In this document: positions 17,985 through 26,477 of the stretch, piece after piece
Layout: each line of letters starts with the position of its first letter
Numbering within the stretch: the first letter of the stretch is position 1
From: Gottfriedia acidiceleris
Lineage (GTDB): Bacteria > Bacillota > Bacilli > Bacillales > Bacillaceae_G
Direction: 5' to 3'
Assembly (NCBI RefSeq): GCF_023115465.1
Contig: NZ_CP096034.1
Span: 744,001 to 808,000, forward strand
DNA length: 64,000 nucleotides
Translations under genes and position numbers: made by a program
Notes under the pieces: model-generated
Seen by the model: only the letters and a program-made list of their open reading frames with translations
What the model was told of the DNA's origin: nothing
The model's database searches: none

Positions 17985-18741
17985 GTTTCTCCAACTCCTT
18001 CCAAATCGCAGAAACATAAGAAGAAAAGAGTGATTGGTGTCGTGTTTCAAAAGGAGAGCGAATACATAATTCTTCTGGTAAACTGAAAATTTTTGATATT
18101 TTTGTAGGAGCATTTGTTAATGTAATAACCCGATCACACATAGCTACCGCTTCTTCAATATCGTGAGTTACTAAGATAGCAGTAGTATTTAACTTCTTAA
18201 ATAAGTTGAAAACTAATTCTTCAAGCTTTACTTTATTTTGATAGTCTAGAGCGGAAAATGGTTCATCTAATAATACAATTGAAGGGCTTGTAGAAAGAGT
18301 TCTCACTAATGCAACGCGTTGTCTCATCCCACCTGATAATTCTCTTGGGTACGCATTTTCATAATCCTTTAATCCAACTTCATTTAGCAATTCTACCGTT
18401 CGATTTTTATTTTCTTCGGTATCCTTATCTAGAATCTGAAGACCTAGGAAAACATTTTCTTTAATTGTTTTCCAAGGGAATAAATAGTCATGCTGAAGCA
18501 TGTAACCAATTTCTCCCGATTTTATATCATAAGGCTTACCTTTAAACTTTACTGAACCGTCATATGGTGTAAGCAATGAAGAAATGATTGATAAAAGTGT
18601 GCTTTTTCCACAGCCACTTGGACCTAATACAGATACAAATTCTCCTTTTTCAACTTCAAACGTTAAGCCATCCAATATTTTAATTGCCTTTTCTTTCGAT
18701 AAAAATACATGAGAAATATCATTAACTGTTAGATAACTCAT
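17977..18741 (-). CDS. ytlC: ABC transporter ATP-binding protein (SsuB/YtlC type)
   Basis: A 254-residue ATPase that powers the adjacent permease. Walker A is GPSGCGKST, the Q-loop is in [12 protein letters not shown], the signature is LSGGMRQR, Walker B is [12 protein letters not shown], and the H-loop is VTHD. All catalytic elements are intact. It starts 11 bases after the binding-protein gene and overlaps the permease start by eight bases, so translation is coupled. The class imports sulfonates, nitrate or thiamine precursors. Confidence 0.92.
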   Translation of the reverse strand: MSYLTVNDISHVFLSKEKAIKILDGLTFEVEKGEFVSVLGPSGCGKSTLLSIISSLLTPYDGSVKFKGKPYDIKSGEIGYMLQHDYLFPWKTIKENVFLGLQILDKDTEENKNRTVELLNEVGLKDYENAYPRELSGGMRQRVALVRTLSTSPSIVLLDEPFSALDYQNKVKLEELVFNLFKKLNTTAILVTHDIEEAVAMCDRVITLTNAPTKISKIFSLPEELCIRSPFETRHQSLFSSYVSAIWKELEKRG

Positions 18742-18752
18742 TTTTTTACCAA

Positions 18753-19751
18753 CTACTTCTCCGTAGATTTTTCGGCAAATTTTGTATCAACTAAAACTGA
18801 GTGTGGAACTTCTTTTGGTAATACACCAGAGTTCTTCATAATCTTTTGAAGATTATTCCACTCATCTTCTTCTAATATTGGATTTGTTGAATAAGAACTT
18901 TGAGACTTATAACGATCAATAACTTTTATTGAAATGTCTAAAGGAGTATCTTTAAAGAATGGTGCAACACTTTTTGCAATCTCTTCTGCTGAATGAGTAT
19001 CAACCCATTGTTCTGCTTCATAAATTGCATCTGTAAACTTTTGAGCTGTTTTCGCATTCTTCTTCAAATAACTTTCTTTTGCTATAAAAGCAGTATAAGG
19101 AACTTTTCCAGACTCCAAGCCGAATGAAGCAACGATTTTACCTCTTCCTTCTTTTTCCATAATACTTGCTGTAGGTTCAAACAATTGAACATACTCTCCA
19201 GTACCTGAAGCATATGCATTCGCGATATTTGCGAAGTCAATATTCTGAATAAGGTTCAAATCTTTATGTGGATCAATCCCATGTTTACTTAGGACATATT
19301 CGCCAACCATTTGTGGCATTCCACCTTTTCTTTGACCTAAAAATGTTTTGTCTCTTAGTTGATCCCAATTAAATGGTACAGTTTGATTTCTAGCTACTAG
19401 AAATGTTCCATCAGTTTGAGTCAATTGGGCAAAGCTTTTTACTGGGTCATTTGCACCTTGTGCGTATACATATATAGTTGTTTCTGGCCCAACTAATCCT
19501 ATATCTGCGCCGTTTGACAATACAGCAGTCATAGTCTTATCTCCACCAGCAGTAGTTGTTATTTCAACATCCAAACCATGCTTTTTGAAGATTCCTTCAC
19601 TAATGGCCACATATTGAGGTGCATAAAATAATGAATGCGTTACTTCTGCAACCCTAACCTTTGTGGTACCATCTTTAGGTTTATCTTTCGAACATGCACC
19701 TAAAATAGAAGCAACTAATAAAAACAAAATAACGAGCCATTTGATTTTCAT
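18753..19751 (-). CDS. ytlA: ABC transporter substrate-binding lipoprotein (NMT1/THI5-like, YtlA type)
   Basis: A 332-residue lipoprotein that captures the substrate outside the membrane. The N-terminus MKIKWLVILFLLVASILGAC is a type II signal with the lipidated Cys20. The mature part follows the NMT1/THI5-like fold, with VRVAEVTHSLFYAPQYVAIS near the start and VGPETTIYVYAQG at a ligand-loop position. The start follows TTAGGAGGG. It is the first gene of the importer operon and lies next to, but convergent in context with, the Rrf2 terminator. The ligand is not predictable from the sequence. Confidence 0.88.
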   Translation of the reverse strand: MKIKWLVILFLLVASILGACSKDKPKDGTTKVRVAEVTHSLFYAPQYVAISEGIFKKHGLDVEITTTAGGDKTMTAVLSNGADIGLVGPETTIYVYAQGANDPVKSFAQLTQTDGTFLVARNQTVPFNWDQLRDKTFLGQRKGGMPQMVGEYVLSKHGIDPHKDLNLIQNIDFANIANAYASGTGEYVQLFEPTASIMEKEGRGKIVASFGLESGKVPYTAFIAKESYLKKNAKTAQKFTDAIYEAEQWVDTHSAEEIAKSVAPFFKDTPLDISIKVIDRYKSQSSYSTNPILEEDEWNNLQKIMKNSGVLPKEVPHSVLVDTKFAEKSTEK

Positions 19752-19858
19752 TTAATCCCTCCTAATCGAAAATATACAATTAGCCTATGCAATAGGAGAA
19801 AATGGGTGAATGCGGAGTATTCTGTGCTAAAATCGCTCGGTTAGATCAGTTATCAAAG

Positions 19859-19904
19859 AAAAACCTCTCTTACTTCCTTTTTTAGGAAATGAGAGAGGTT
19901 TTTA
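19859..19904 (-). terminator. Terminator after the Rrf2 gene
   Basis: The arms AAAAACCTCTC / GAGAGGTTTTT, with a further TTACTTCC / GGAAATGA inner pairing, overlap the Rrf2 stop codon. Confidence 0.8.
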
Positions 19905-20390
19905 TCTATTCTTTGAAAAATATTGTCGAGTATCTTCACGTATTTCGTTAGGTAAAACACTTTCTAATTCTTTGTTTAACCATGAAAGTGTTTTACTGCG
20001 TAAATACTCATGCATTTTTTCTTCGGCAGAGAGCATGACTAAATTGATCGTGCAGGTGGCACTTGGGGTACAACCTTTTTCTCTAAAAAGATAGCCGTTA
20101 TCTTTAATATTTTTACATTGAAATATAGGCTTAGAACCTTCAATTGCTTCAATTACATCCCAAAAAGAAATTTCATCTGGAGATTTAGCTAGTTTAAAAC
20201 CACCTTTAACTCCTGGAACTGAACTGACAATACCGGCCTTAGAAAGTTTACTAAAAATCTTTGAAAGATATGTATCTGAAACACCTTGAAAGAAGGATAG
20301 GTCTTTTATTCCAATCGGAGAATCTTCAGGAGTGTCAATAAGATAAACAAGGCAGTGAAGTGCATACTCAACTCCAACGCTATACTGCAT
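19902..20390 (-). CDS. Rrf2 family transcriptional regulator with three-cysteine cluster
   Basis: A 162-residue winged-helix regulator. The HTH region includes GIKDLSFFQGVSDTYLSKIF and the wing VPGVKGGFKLAKS. Cys92, Cys107 and Cys113 (C-X14-C-X5-C) sit where Rrf2 proteins such as IscR and NsrR bind an Fe-S cluster, so redox or NO sensing is possible. The frame opens further 5', but ATG 20390 follows GAAGGTG. It is divergent from the AhpD-like gene. A dyad at that gene's transcription start, together with this layout, suggests it represses the neighbour. CymR is also Rrf2-type but lacks such cysteines as far as I recall. Confidence 0.85.
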   Translation of the reverse strand: MQYSVGVEYALHCLVYLIDTPEDSPIGIKDLSFFQGVSDTYLSKIFSKLSKAGIVSSVPGVKGGFKLAKSPDEISFWDVIEAIEGSKPIFQCKNIKDNGYLFREKGCTPSATCTINLVMLSAEEKMHEYLRSKTLSWLNKELESVLPNEIREDTRQYFSKNR

Positions 20391-20428
20391 TAAAACACCT
20401 TCTTCATACATGAGATTATTTTTAATTA

Positions 20429-20457
20429 ATCTTAGAAATGTTTTAATTTTTTGTCAA
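20429..20457 (-). promoter_or_regulatory. Promoter of the Rrf2 gene
   Basis: On the minus strand, TTGACA (20457-20452), a 17-base spacer and TAAGAT (20434-20429), about 40 bases before the start codon. Confidence 0.6.
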
Positions 20458-20495
20458 ACATTTACTTTTAGGAGCAATTCAAAGTTAAAAGAAGT

Positions 20496-20524
20496 TTGAC
20501 ATTATGAAATAAACACCTTATTAT
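20496..20524 (+). promoter_or_regulatory. Promoter of the AhpD-like gene
   Basis: TTGACA (20496-20501), a 17-base spacer and TATTAT (20519-20524). This is a near-consensus sigma-A promoter with the start expected near 20531. Confidence 0.75.
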
Positions 20525-20528
20525 AGAT

Positions 20529-20551
20529 GATATAAATCGGCGATTGATATT
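20529..20551 (+). promoter_or_regulatory. Candidate Rrf2 operator dyad
   Basis: The arms GATATAAATCG and CGATTGATATT flank a central G and match at nine of eleven positions when folded. The dyad covers the predicted transcription start of the AhpD-like gene, a position suited to repression. Confidence 0.5.
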
Positions 20552-20621
20552 GTCGTTAATTTATTCTTTCCAAAACTACAATTAATTATGTTTAGAATTA
20601 ACTTTTTTAGGGGGAATTAAA

Positions 20622-21065
20622 ATGGAAAAACAAATTAATTATTCAAAATTAGCGCCAGAAGCACTTAAAATAATGTTAGAAATGGAAAAGTATATTAAAT
20701 CAACAGGGATAGACCATAAAATTCGTGAACTTATTAAAATTCGCGCTTCACAAATAAATGGTTGTGCATTTTGCCTTGACATGCATACTTCTGAAGCGAG
20801 AGAAATAGGAGAAACGGAACAGCGTTTATACTGTATTAGTGCATGGAGAGATTGTGATTTTTACACAGATGCAGAAAAAGTAGCTTTAGAGTTAACTGAG
20901 TATATAACACAAATTTCGAATAAAGGTGTATCTGAAGAACTATATAATCGTGTAAGTAAGCACTTTAGTGAAGAAGAATATGTCAATCTTGTATTTATTA
21001 TCAATCAAATTAACAGTTGGAATCGCATTTCTATTTCTATGGGGAATAGACCAGCTGAAAAGTAA
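20622..21065 (+). CDS. Carboxymuconolactone decarboxylase family protein (AhpD-like)
   Basis: A 147-residue all-helical protein of the CMD/AhpD family. The motif GCAFCLDMH supplies Cys48, Cys51 and His55, the redox CXXCXXXH centre of AhpD-like peroxidase partners, so a thiol redox or peroxide-reduction role is likely. The start follows TTAGGGGG. It has a near-perfect promoter overlapped by a dyad and is divergent from an Rrf2 regulator, a pairing often seen in bacteria. No ahpC is nearby. The terminator follows immediately. The specific substrate is unknown. Confidence 0.88.
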   Translation: MEKQINYSKLAPEALKIMLEMEKYIKSTGIDHKIRELIKIRASQINGCAFCLDMHTSEAREIGETEQRLYCISAWRDCDFYTDAEKVALELTEYITQISNKGVSEELYNRVSKHFSEEEYVNLVFIINQINSWNRISISMGNRPAEK

Positions 21066-21089
21066 GAACCTAATAAAATTAAAAAAATA

Positions 21090-21120
21090 AAAAATGAGCC
21101 GAAGATTGGCTCATTTTTTT
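21090..21120 (+). terminator. Terminator after the AhpD-like gene
   Basis: The perfect stem AAAATGAGCC / GGCTCATTTT has a seven-base loop and T7. Confidence 0.9.
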
Positions 21121-21453
21121 AATATAATTTTTTCATCTATTGTCATATTTGAAGTAGCTATAGTACTAAAGAGATTAAAAACTGCTCTTCCATTAATGAT
21201 TTCAAATACTTGATTATGATTTATTTCTTCAATATCGATACAAATATTGATTGGCTTTTTTAGGAAGTTTTATTTCTATTCGACCATTTTTTATATCGTT
21301 TTTATAATGTTCTGGTACTGAAACGACCAAATCATATTCATCTCCATAAAGTAATTGATTGTCAGAATTTTTTATCTCAAATTATCTTTTGGATAAAGAT
21401 TCAATATACGGCTCATTTTCTTTAAAAGATAGTGAATCTTGCTTATCTAAATT
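21111..21453 (-). pseudogene. Decayed gene fragment of unknown family
   Basis: On the minus strand a coherent protein-like text reads SLSFKENEPYIESLSKR, then an in-frame TAA, then FEIKNSDNQLLYGDEYD continuing to GRIEIKLPKK. After a frameshift at an A-run it continues PINICIDIEEINHNQVFEII to the stop at 21113-21111. One nonsense codon, one frameshift and no start or ribosome-binding site mark it as a remnant. I do not recognise the family. Its end overlaps the AhpD-gene terminator. Confidence 0.5.
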
Positions 21454-21465
21454 TTAAAAATAAAA

Positions 21466-21509
21466 AGGGGCTGCCAAAAGTCATAAATCTCGACTTTGGA
21501 CAGCCCTTA
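21466..21509 (-). terminator. Terminator after pckA
   Basis: On the minus strand, the arms GGGCTGTCCAAAGTC / GACTTTTGGCAGCCC are followed by CTTTTTATTTTT, directly after the pckA stop. Confidence 0.85.
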
Positions 21510-21526
21510 CATTTTACTTTATTAGA

Positions 21527-23113
21527 TTATTTTAAAGGTCCACCAAGTTCAGCTAATTGAGCATCAAAGCCTTCAAATTTTTTGAAGTTTTCTTTGAATT
21601 TAGTTACTAATTCAAGAGCTTTTTGATCATAAGATGATTTGTCTTCCCAAGTTGTTGAAGGAACTAATACGCTATCAGGTACACCAGGTACATGAGTTGG
21701 AATTGCTAAACCGAAAAACTCATCTTGTGTAGTCTCAATATTGTTTAAATCACCTTCAAGTGCAGCATGAACCATTGCTCTTGTGTAAGAAAGATTCATA
21801 CGTTTACCAACGCCGTATTCTCCACCAGTCCAACCAGTGTTTACTAAGAATACATTTACATTATGTTTTTCAATTTTTTCACCAAGCATTTTTGCATATT
21901 CTACAGCTGGAAGCGGTAAGAATGGTGATCCGAAACATGTTGAGAATGTTACTTGTGGAGAAGTAACACCACGTTCAGTACCTGCTAATTTACTAGTAAA
22001 TCCACTTAAGAAGTGGTACATAGCTTGCTCTTTTGTTAATTTACTGATTGGAGGTAATACTCCAAATGCATCAGCAGTTAAAAAGATAATTGCATGCGGA
22101 TGTCCAGCAACGCTTGGCTCAATGATATTTTGAATTGCTTGCATTGGGTATGCAGCACGAGTATTTTCTGTTAAAGTTGTATCATCATAGTCAGCTAAAC
22201 GGCTATCAGATTTAACAACTACATTTTCTAAAACTGTACCAAATTTAATTGCAGAGAAAATTTGAGGCTCTTTTTCAAATGTTAAATTGATACATTTAGC
22301 ATAGCATCCGCCTTCAATATTGAACACACCATTATCTGACCAACCGTGCTCGTCATCACCGATTAGCTTACGGTCTGCATCTGCAGATAATGTAGTTTTA
22401 CCAGTACCTGAAAGTCCAAAGAATAATGCTACATCGCCTTCGCTACCAACGTTAGCAGAACAGTGCATTGGTAAAACATTATTTTGTGGTAATAGGAAAT
22501 TCATGATTGAGAAAATGGATTTTTTCATTTCTCCAGCATATTCCGTACCACCAATTAAGATAATTTTCTTTTCAAATGATACAATAACAAATGCCTCTGA
22601 ATTTGTTCCATCAACTACAGGGTCTGCTTTAAATGTCGGAGCTGAAACAATTGTAAACTCTGCTTCATGAGTTTGAAGCTCTTGCTCAGTTGGGCGAATA
22701 AATAATTGATGAGCAAATAAGTTGTGCCATGCAAATTCGTTAATTACTTGGATAGGTAAACGATACTCCGTATCAGCACCAGCAAATCCTTTAAATAAGA
22801 ATAATTCGTTACGATCTTTTAAGTAGTTAAGTACTTTGCTATATAATTTTTCGAATACGTCAGCAGAGATTGGTTGATTTACTGAACCCCAATCGATTAA
22901 ACTTTCAACAGATGCCTCTTTAACAATAAATTTATCTTTAGGTGAACGTCCAGTATATTTGCCTGTTGAAACGCTAACTGCTCCTGTTGACGTTAAAATT
23001 CCTTCTTGTCTTGTTAGGACTTTTTCAACTAACTCAGAAACGCTTAGTTGGTTATACACTTGATTACTAGTAAGTAATTCGTTTAATTCAAAGTTTACAT
23101 CAACTGTCTTCAT
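21527..23113 (-). CDS. pckA: Phosphoenolpyruvate carboxykinase (ATP)
   Basis: PckA converts oxaloacetate and ATP to phosphoenolpyruvate, the entry to gluconeogenesis. The 528-residue product has normal length. The kinase P-loop is [13 protein letters not shown] (residues 233-245), followed by the metal-binding [21 protein letters not shown] and RTAYP-like RAAYPMQAI are also present. The start follows AAGGATGG by nine bases. It is divergent from metK, as in B. subtilis, and has a strong terminator. A sequence matching the CcpN consensus overlaps a candidate extended -10 element upstream, which suggests glycolytic repression. Confidence 0.97.
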   Translation of the reverse strand: MKTVDVNFELNELLTSNQVYNQLSVSELVEKVLTRQEGILTSTGAVSVSTGKYTGRSPKDKFIVKEASVESLIDWGSVNQPISADVFEKLYSKVLNYLKDRNELFLFKGFAGADTEYRLPIQVINEFAWHNLFAHQLFIRPTEQELQTHEAEFTIVSAPTFKADPVVDGTNSEAFVIVSFEKKIILIGGTEYAGEMKKSIFSIMNFLLPQNNVLPMHCSANVGSEGDVALFFGLSGTGKTTLSADADRKLIGDDEHGWSDNGVFNIEGGCYAKCINLTFEKEPQIFSAIKFGTVLENVVVKSDSRLADYDDTTLTENTRAAYPMQAIQNIIEPSVAGHPHAIIFLTADAFGVLPPISKLTKEQAMYHFLSGFTSKLAGTERGVTSPQVTFSTCFGSPFLPLPAVEYAKMLGEKIEKHNVNVFLVNTGWTGGEYGVGKRMNLSYTRAMVHAALEGDLNNIETTQDEFFGLAIPTHVPGVPDSVLVPSTTWEDKSSYDQKALELVTKFKENFKKFEGFDAQLAELGGPLK

Positions 23114-23376
23114 ATACTAATACCATCCTTTAAATATAATTTGTCTGCCATGTAGGTATCTCGATAAATAGTATAACACATTTATTTTAATAGTGTATAC
23201 TATTAGTTGGCAAAATGTGTTATGAATTTGATTAAAAAATAAATTTGAGTAAAATTTACTTATTAAATGAAGTAAGTTATTTAAATGTAAGTAATAATTA
23301 GTAATTTCCAATTAAATAGAAATGAATGTAGAGATAAAGCTATTGTAGAATTATGTCTAAGTTGTGATGAAAATTG
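23114..23376. other. pckA/metK divergent upstream region
   Basis: I see no gene here. The pckA promoter side holds a TGTTATACT extended -10 on the minus strand and an AT-rich dyad AATAGTGTATACTATT near 23189-23204, framed by ATAACACATTT / AAAATGTGTTAT. The metK promoter begins at 23377. Confidence 0.4.
23170..23180 (-). promoter_or_regulatory. CcpN-like operator at the pckA promoter
   Basis: On the minus strand, TGTGTTATACT fits the published-style CcpN consensus TRTGHYATAYW at every position and overlaps a TG-extended -10 (TATACT). CcpN represses pckA during glycolysis in B. subtilis. The assignment here is by match and context. Confidence 0.45.
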
Positions 23377-23405
23377 TTGACAAGAAAGTGAAATTTTAAT
23401 ATGAT
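23377..23405 (+). promoter_or_regulatory. Promoter of the SAM riboswitch-metK transcript
   Basis: TTGACA (23377-23382), a 17-base spacer and TATGAT (23400-23405). Transcription should start about ten bases before the riboswitch. Confidence 0.8.
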
Positions 23406-23419
23406 ACTTTTCATACGGA

Positions 23420-23540
23420 TACTCTCTTATCCCGAGTAGGTGGAGGGATACAGGCCCTACGAAGCCCAGCAACCTCACTTTTAGTGAAAGGTGCTGAACC
23501 TGATGCAAGACTTTTTTTATGTCTTGGACGATAAGAGCGA
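23420..23540 (+). promoter_or_regulatory. SAM-I (S-box) riboswitch
   Basis: P1 pairs CTCTTAT (23424-23430) with ATAAGAG (23531-23537). The core carries the S-box signatures GAGGGATACAGGCCC-like text (TGGAGGGATACAGGCCCTAC), GAAGCCCAGCAACCT, AAAGGTGCTGAACCTGATGC and the late GGACGATAAGAG. SAM binding should favour the terminator downstream and shut off metK. Confidence 0.93.
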
Positions 23541-23559
23541 AAGGCAAATAACCAAGAAC

Positions 23560-23603
23560 CCTTTCCTCATGTAATAGTTGATAAGAGGAAGGCTTTTTTT
23601 TTG
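23560..23603 (+). terminator. Riboswitch-controlled terminator before metK
   Basis: CCTTTCCTC pairs with GAGGAAGG and is followed by T9. It is the expression platform of the SAM-I riboswitch. Confidence 0.85.
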
Positions 23604-23746
23604 CTCAAAACTTAAATACAGTGGCAATTTCGTAATTTACACTGAGTTATCTTTATCTTAAATGGGAAACATAGGAATAGGAACAAACTTTTTATTCTTA
23701 TGTTGAGAAAAAAGAGATCCGTCAATTCAATTTAGGAGGGGACTCA

Positions 23747-24943
23747 ATGTCACAACGTCGTTTATTTACTTCAGAATCAGTTACAGAAGGTCATCCAGAT
23801 AAAATCTGTGACCAAATCTCAGATTCAATTCTTGATGCAATTTTAGCAAATGATCCGAATGCTCGTGTAGCAGCGGAAACTTCAGTTACAACAGGTTTAG
23901 TACTTGTTGCAGGTGAAATTACAACTTCTACTTATGTAGATATACCAAAAATCGTTCGCGAAACAATCCGTGAAATCGGTTATGACCGTGCAAAATACGG
24001 ATTCGATGCAGATACATGTGCAGTTTTAACTTCTATCGATGAGCAATCAGCAGATATCGCTCTAGGTGTAGATCAAGCGTTAGAAGCTCGTGAAGGTAGC
24101 ATGACAGATGAAGAAATTGAAGCAATCGGTGCAGGAGACCAAGGTTTAATGTTCGGTTTTGCTGTTAATGAAACACCTGAATTAATGCCACTTCCAATTT
24201 CGTTATCTCACAAAATTGCTCGCCGTTTAACTGAAGTTAGAAAAAATGAAACAGTTTCTTACTTACGTCCAGACGGTAAAACTCAAGTAACAGTTGAGTA
24301 TGATGAAAACAATAAACCAGTTCGTATTGATGCAATTGTTATATCAACACAACATGGTCCAGAAGCTACTCAAGCTCAAATTGAAAATGATATGAAAGAA
24401 CTTGTAATTAAACCAGTTGTACCAGCTGAGTTAATTGATGAAAACACAAAATTCTTTATCAACCCAACAGGTCGTTTCGTAATTGGTGGACCTCAAGGGG
24501 ATGCTGGTTTAACAGGTCGTAAAATTATTGTTGATACTTACGGTGGATATGCTCGTCACGGTGGTGGCGCATTCTCTGGTAAAGATGCAACTAAAGTTGA
24601 CCGTTCTGCTGCTTACGCTGCACGTTACGTTGCGAAAAACATTGTAGCTGCTGGCTTAGCTGATAAAGCTGAAGTTCAATTAGCATATGCAATTGGTGTA
24701 GCTAAACCAGTTTCAATCGCTATTGATACTTTTGGTACAGGTAAAGTTTCAGAAGAAAAATTAGTTGAAGTAATTCGCAACAACTTTGACCTACGTCCAG
24801 CTGGAATTATTAAAATGCTTGACCTACGTCGTCCAATTTACAAACAAACTGCTGCTTATGGTCACTTTGGCCGTACAGATATCGATCTTCCTTGGGAGCG
24901 TACTGATAAAGCAGAAGTTTTAAAAACTGAAGCAGGTCTATAA
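23747..24943 (+). CDS. metK: S-adenosylmethionine synthetase
   Basis: MetK makes SAM from methionine and ATP. The 398-residue product has the ATP motif [14 protein letters not shown]-type start, the [10 protein letters not shown] hexapeptide loop, and [20 protein letters not shown]. The start follows TAGGAGGGG. Codons are optimised, as expected for high expression. It is the single gene behind a SAM-I riboswitch, so the product represses its own synthesis. The SAM made here feeds SpeD and the several methyltransferases in the window. Confidence 0.98.
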   Translation: MSQRRLFTSESVTEGHPDKICDQISDSILDAILANDPNARVAAETSVTTGLVLVAGEITTSTYVDIPKIVRETIREIGYDRAKYGFDADTCAVLTSIDEQSADIALGVDQALEAREGSMTDEEIEAIGAGDQGLMFGFAVNETPELMPLPISLSHKIARRLTEVRKNETVSYLRPDGKTQVTVEYDENNKPVRIDAIVISTQHGPEATQAQIENDMKELVIKPVVPAELIDENTKFFINPTGRFVIGGPQGDAGLTGRKIIVDTYGGYARHGGGAFSGKDATKVDRSAAYAARYVAKNIVAAGLADKAEVQLAYAIGVAKPVSIAIDTFGTGKVSEEKLVEVIRNNFDLRPAGIIKMLDLRRPIYKQTAAYGHFGRTDIDLPWERTDKAEVLKTEAGL

Positions 24944-24954
24944 TAAAATGATTA

Positions 24955-24992
24955 AGGCTGAATATGGCATATGCTATATTCAGTCTTTTTTT
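24955..24992 (+). terminator. Terminator after metK
   Basis: The stem GGCTGAATAT / ATATTCAGTC is followed by T8. Confidence 0.85.
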
Positions 24993-25090
24993 TAGTTAGA
25001 ATCACACTGTTTTATTCTACATATAGGTATACTTAAAAATATTTTTCATAGGTTTAAATGACTAAATTAAAGTTTGTAATGGAGGAACCT

Positions 25091-26080
25091 ATGAAGGCGA
25101 TTATATGTACAAAATATGGTCCACCAGAAGTTCTTCAATTAACAGAAGTTGAAAAACCAAAAATAAAAGATGATGAGGTATTAATTAAAATACATGCAAC
25201 AACTGTAACCGCAGGAGATGTAAAACTTCGAAGCTCCGATTTTCCTTTTATGTATTGGCTGCCTTCACGCCTTATGTTTGGATTTACTAAGCCGAAAAAT
25301 CAAATACCAGGTTGTGAGCTTGCAGGAGAAATAGTCACAGTTGGCAAAAACGTAAGAAATTTTAAAACAGGTGATCAAGTTTTTGGATATAGTGGATTTA
25401 CTTTTGGAGCTAATGCTGAATATATCTCTTTACATGAGGAAAGTGTTCTGGCTAAAAAACCAAAAAATATGTCATTTGAACAAGCAGCAGCTATTCCTGT
25501 CGGAGCGCTTACTGCGTTACACTTTCTAAGGAGAAGTATTATTCAAAATGGACAAAAAGTACTTATTTATGGTGCTTCAGGAAGTGTTGGAACATATGCA
25601 ATTCAGCTAGCTAAATATTTTGGTACAGAAGTTACCGCATTATGTAGTACATCAAACGTAGAATTGGTAAAGGCTTTAGGGGCAGATGAAGTAATCGATT
25701 ATACAAATGAAGATCTAGCTAAGAGTAAGAATACTTATGATATTATTTTTGATACGGTAGGTAAAAGTTCCTTTTCTAATTGTAAAAGATTGCTTAACAA
25801 AGATGGCGTCTATTTATTAAGTGCTGTATGGAAGCTTTCAGTTTATTTTCAAGCTATATGGAGTAATTTGATTAGTAATAAAAAAGCCATATTTGGTGTA
25901 GCAAATATGAACTATGAAGATCTAAACTATATAAAAGCACTAATTGAAGCAGATAAATTAAAAGCTGTTATTGATCGAGAATACCCGCTTGAACAAATTG
26001 TTGAAGCACATCGTTACGTAGAAAAAGGCCATAAGAAGGGGAATGTCGTTATTAACATTCGAGGGAGTTCAGACTGTTAA
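25091..26080 (+). CDS. MDR family NAD(P)-dependent oxidoreductase (quinone reductase/alcohol dehydrogenase-like)
   Basis: A 329-residue medium-chain dehydrogenase/reductase. The N-terminal catalytic domain shows PGCELAGEIVTVGKNVRNFK and GDQVFGY, and the Rossmann motif is VLIYGASGSVGTYAIQLAKY. The structural zinc cysteines and classical catalytic zinc ligands are not evident, which suggests a zinc-independent reductase like quinone oxidoreductases. The start at 25091 follows ATGGAGGAACCT; an upstream in-frame ATG lacks a site. It is a single gene with a strong terminator. Substrate unknown; reduction of reactive carbonyls or quinones is typical. Confidence 0.82.
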   Translation: MKAIICTKYGPPEVLQLTEVEKPKIKDDEVLIKIHATTVTAGDVKLRSSDFPFMYWLPSRLMFGFTKPKNQIPGCELAGEIVTVGKNVRNFKTGDQVFGYSGFTFGANAEYISLHEESVLAKKPKNMSFEQAAAIPVGALTALHFLRRSIIQNGQKVLIYGASGSVGTYAIQLAKYFGTEVTALCSTSNVELVKALGADEVIDYTNEDLAKSKNTYDIIFDTVGKSSFSNCKRLLNKDGVYLLSAVWKLSVYFQAIWSNLISNKKAIFGVANMNYEDLNYIKALIEADKLKAVIDREYPLEQIVEAHRYVEKGHKKGNVVINIRGSSDC

Positions 26081-26174
26081 CAAATACCTTTATTTCTCCG
26101 CCTCTATGTACTGTGCTTTTTATCTTTGTAGTTATTCTTACGTCTCGGAATTTAAGCGAACTTTTTTATCTGCA

Positions 26175-26215
26175 CAAAGAAATCCCTCAAAATGACCTTT
26201 TGAGGGATTTCTTTT
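26175..26215. terminator. Bidirectional terminator after the MDR gene
   Basis: The perfect 15-bp stem AGAAATCCCTCAAAA / TTTTGAGGGATTTCT has a five-base loop. It also ends the convergent small gene, whose stop codon it touches. Confidence 0.9.
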
Positions 26216-26378
26216 ATAGATTTTCGTTTTGCTGTCTAATTTCTTCTCCAGCTAATATTATATTGGCTGTTTCAATTTTACGATGCTCATCCACGGAGTG
26301 ACCTGGATCGAGATTATTAAGGTCTGCTTGAATTTTCATTTGCTCTTCGTTTATGAGGGGCTTATTTTTTTTGCTCAA
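26214..26378 (-). CDS. Small hypothetical protein (54 aa)
   Basis: A TTG-initiated frame whose start lies seven bases after a perfect GGAGGT (26391-26386). The product begins MSKKNKPLINEEQMKIQADL, continues with the polar, Asn/Asp-rich LNNLDPGHSVDEHRK, and ends with an amphipathic helix ETANIILAGEEIRQQNENL. No cysteines and no membrane segment are present. The stop abuts a strong bidirectional terminator. I do not recognise the family; the hydrophilic make-up would suit a small spore-associated or regulatory protein, but that is a guess. It may have been missed in automatic annotation because of its TTG start and size. Confidence 0.65.
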   Translation of the reverse strand: MSKKNKPLINEEQMKIQADLNNLDPGHSVDEHRKIETANIILAGEEIRQQNENL

Positions 26379-26477
26379 TTTTATTACCTCCATATATAGT
26401 AGAAAGTCAATGAAACTCTCGTTGTTTTAGTCTTAACGAATTGACTAACTTCATTCAAATTTATAGAAGTAATTGAT

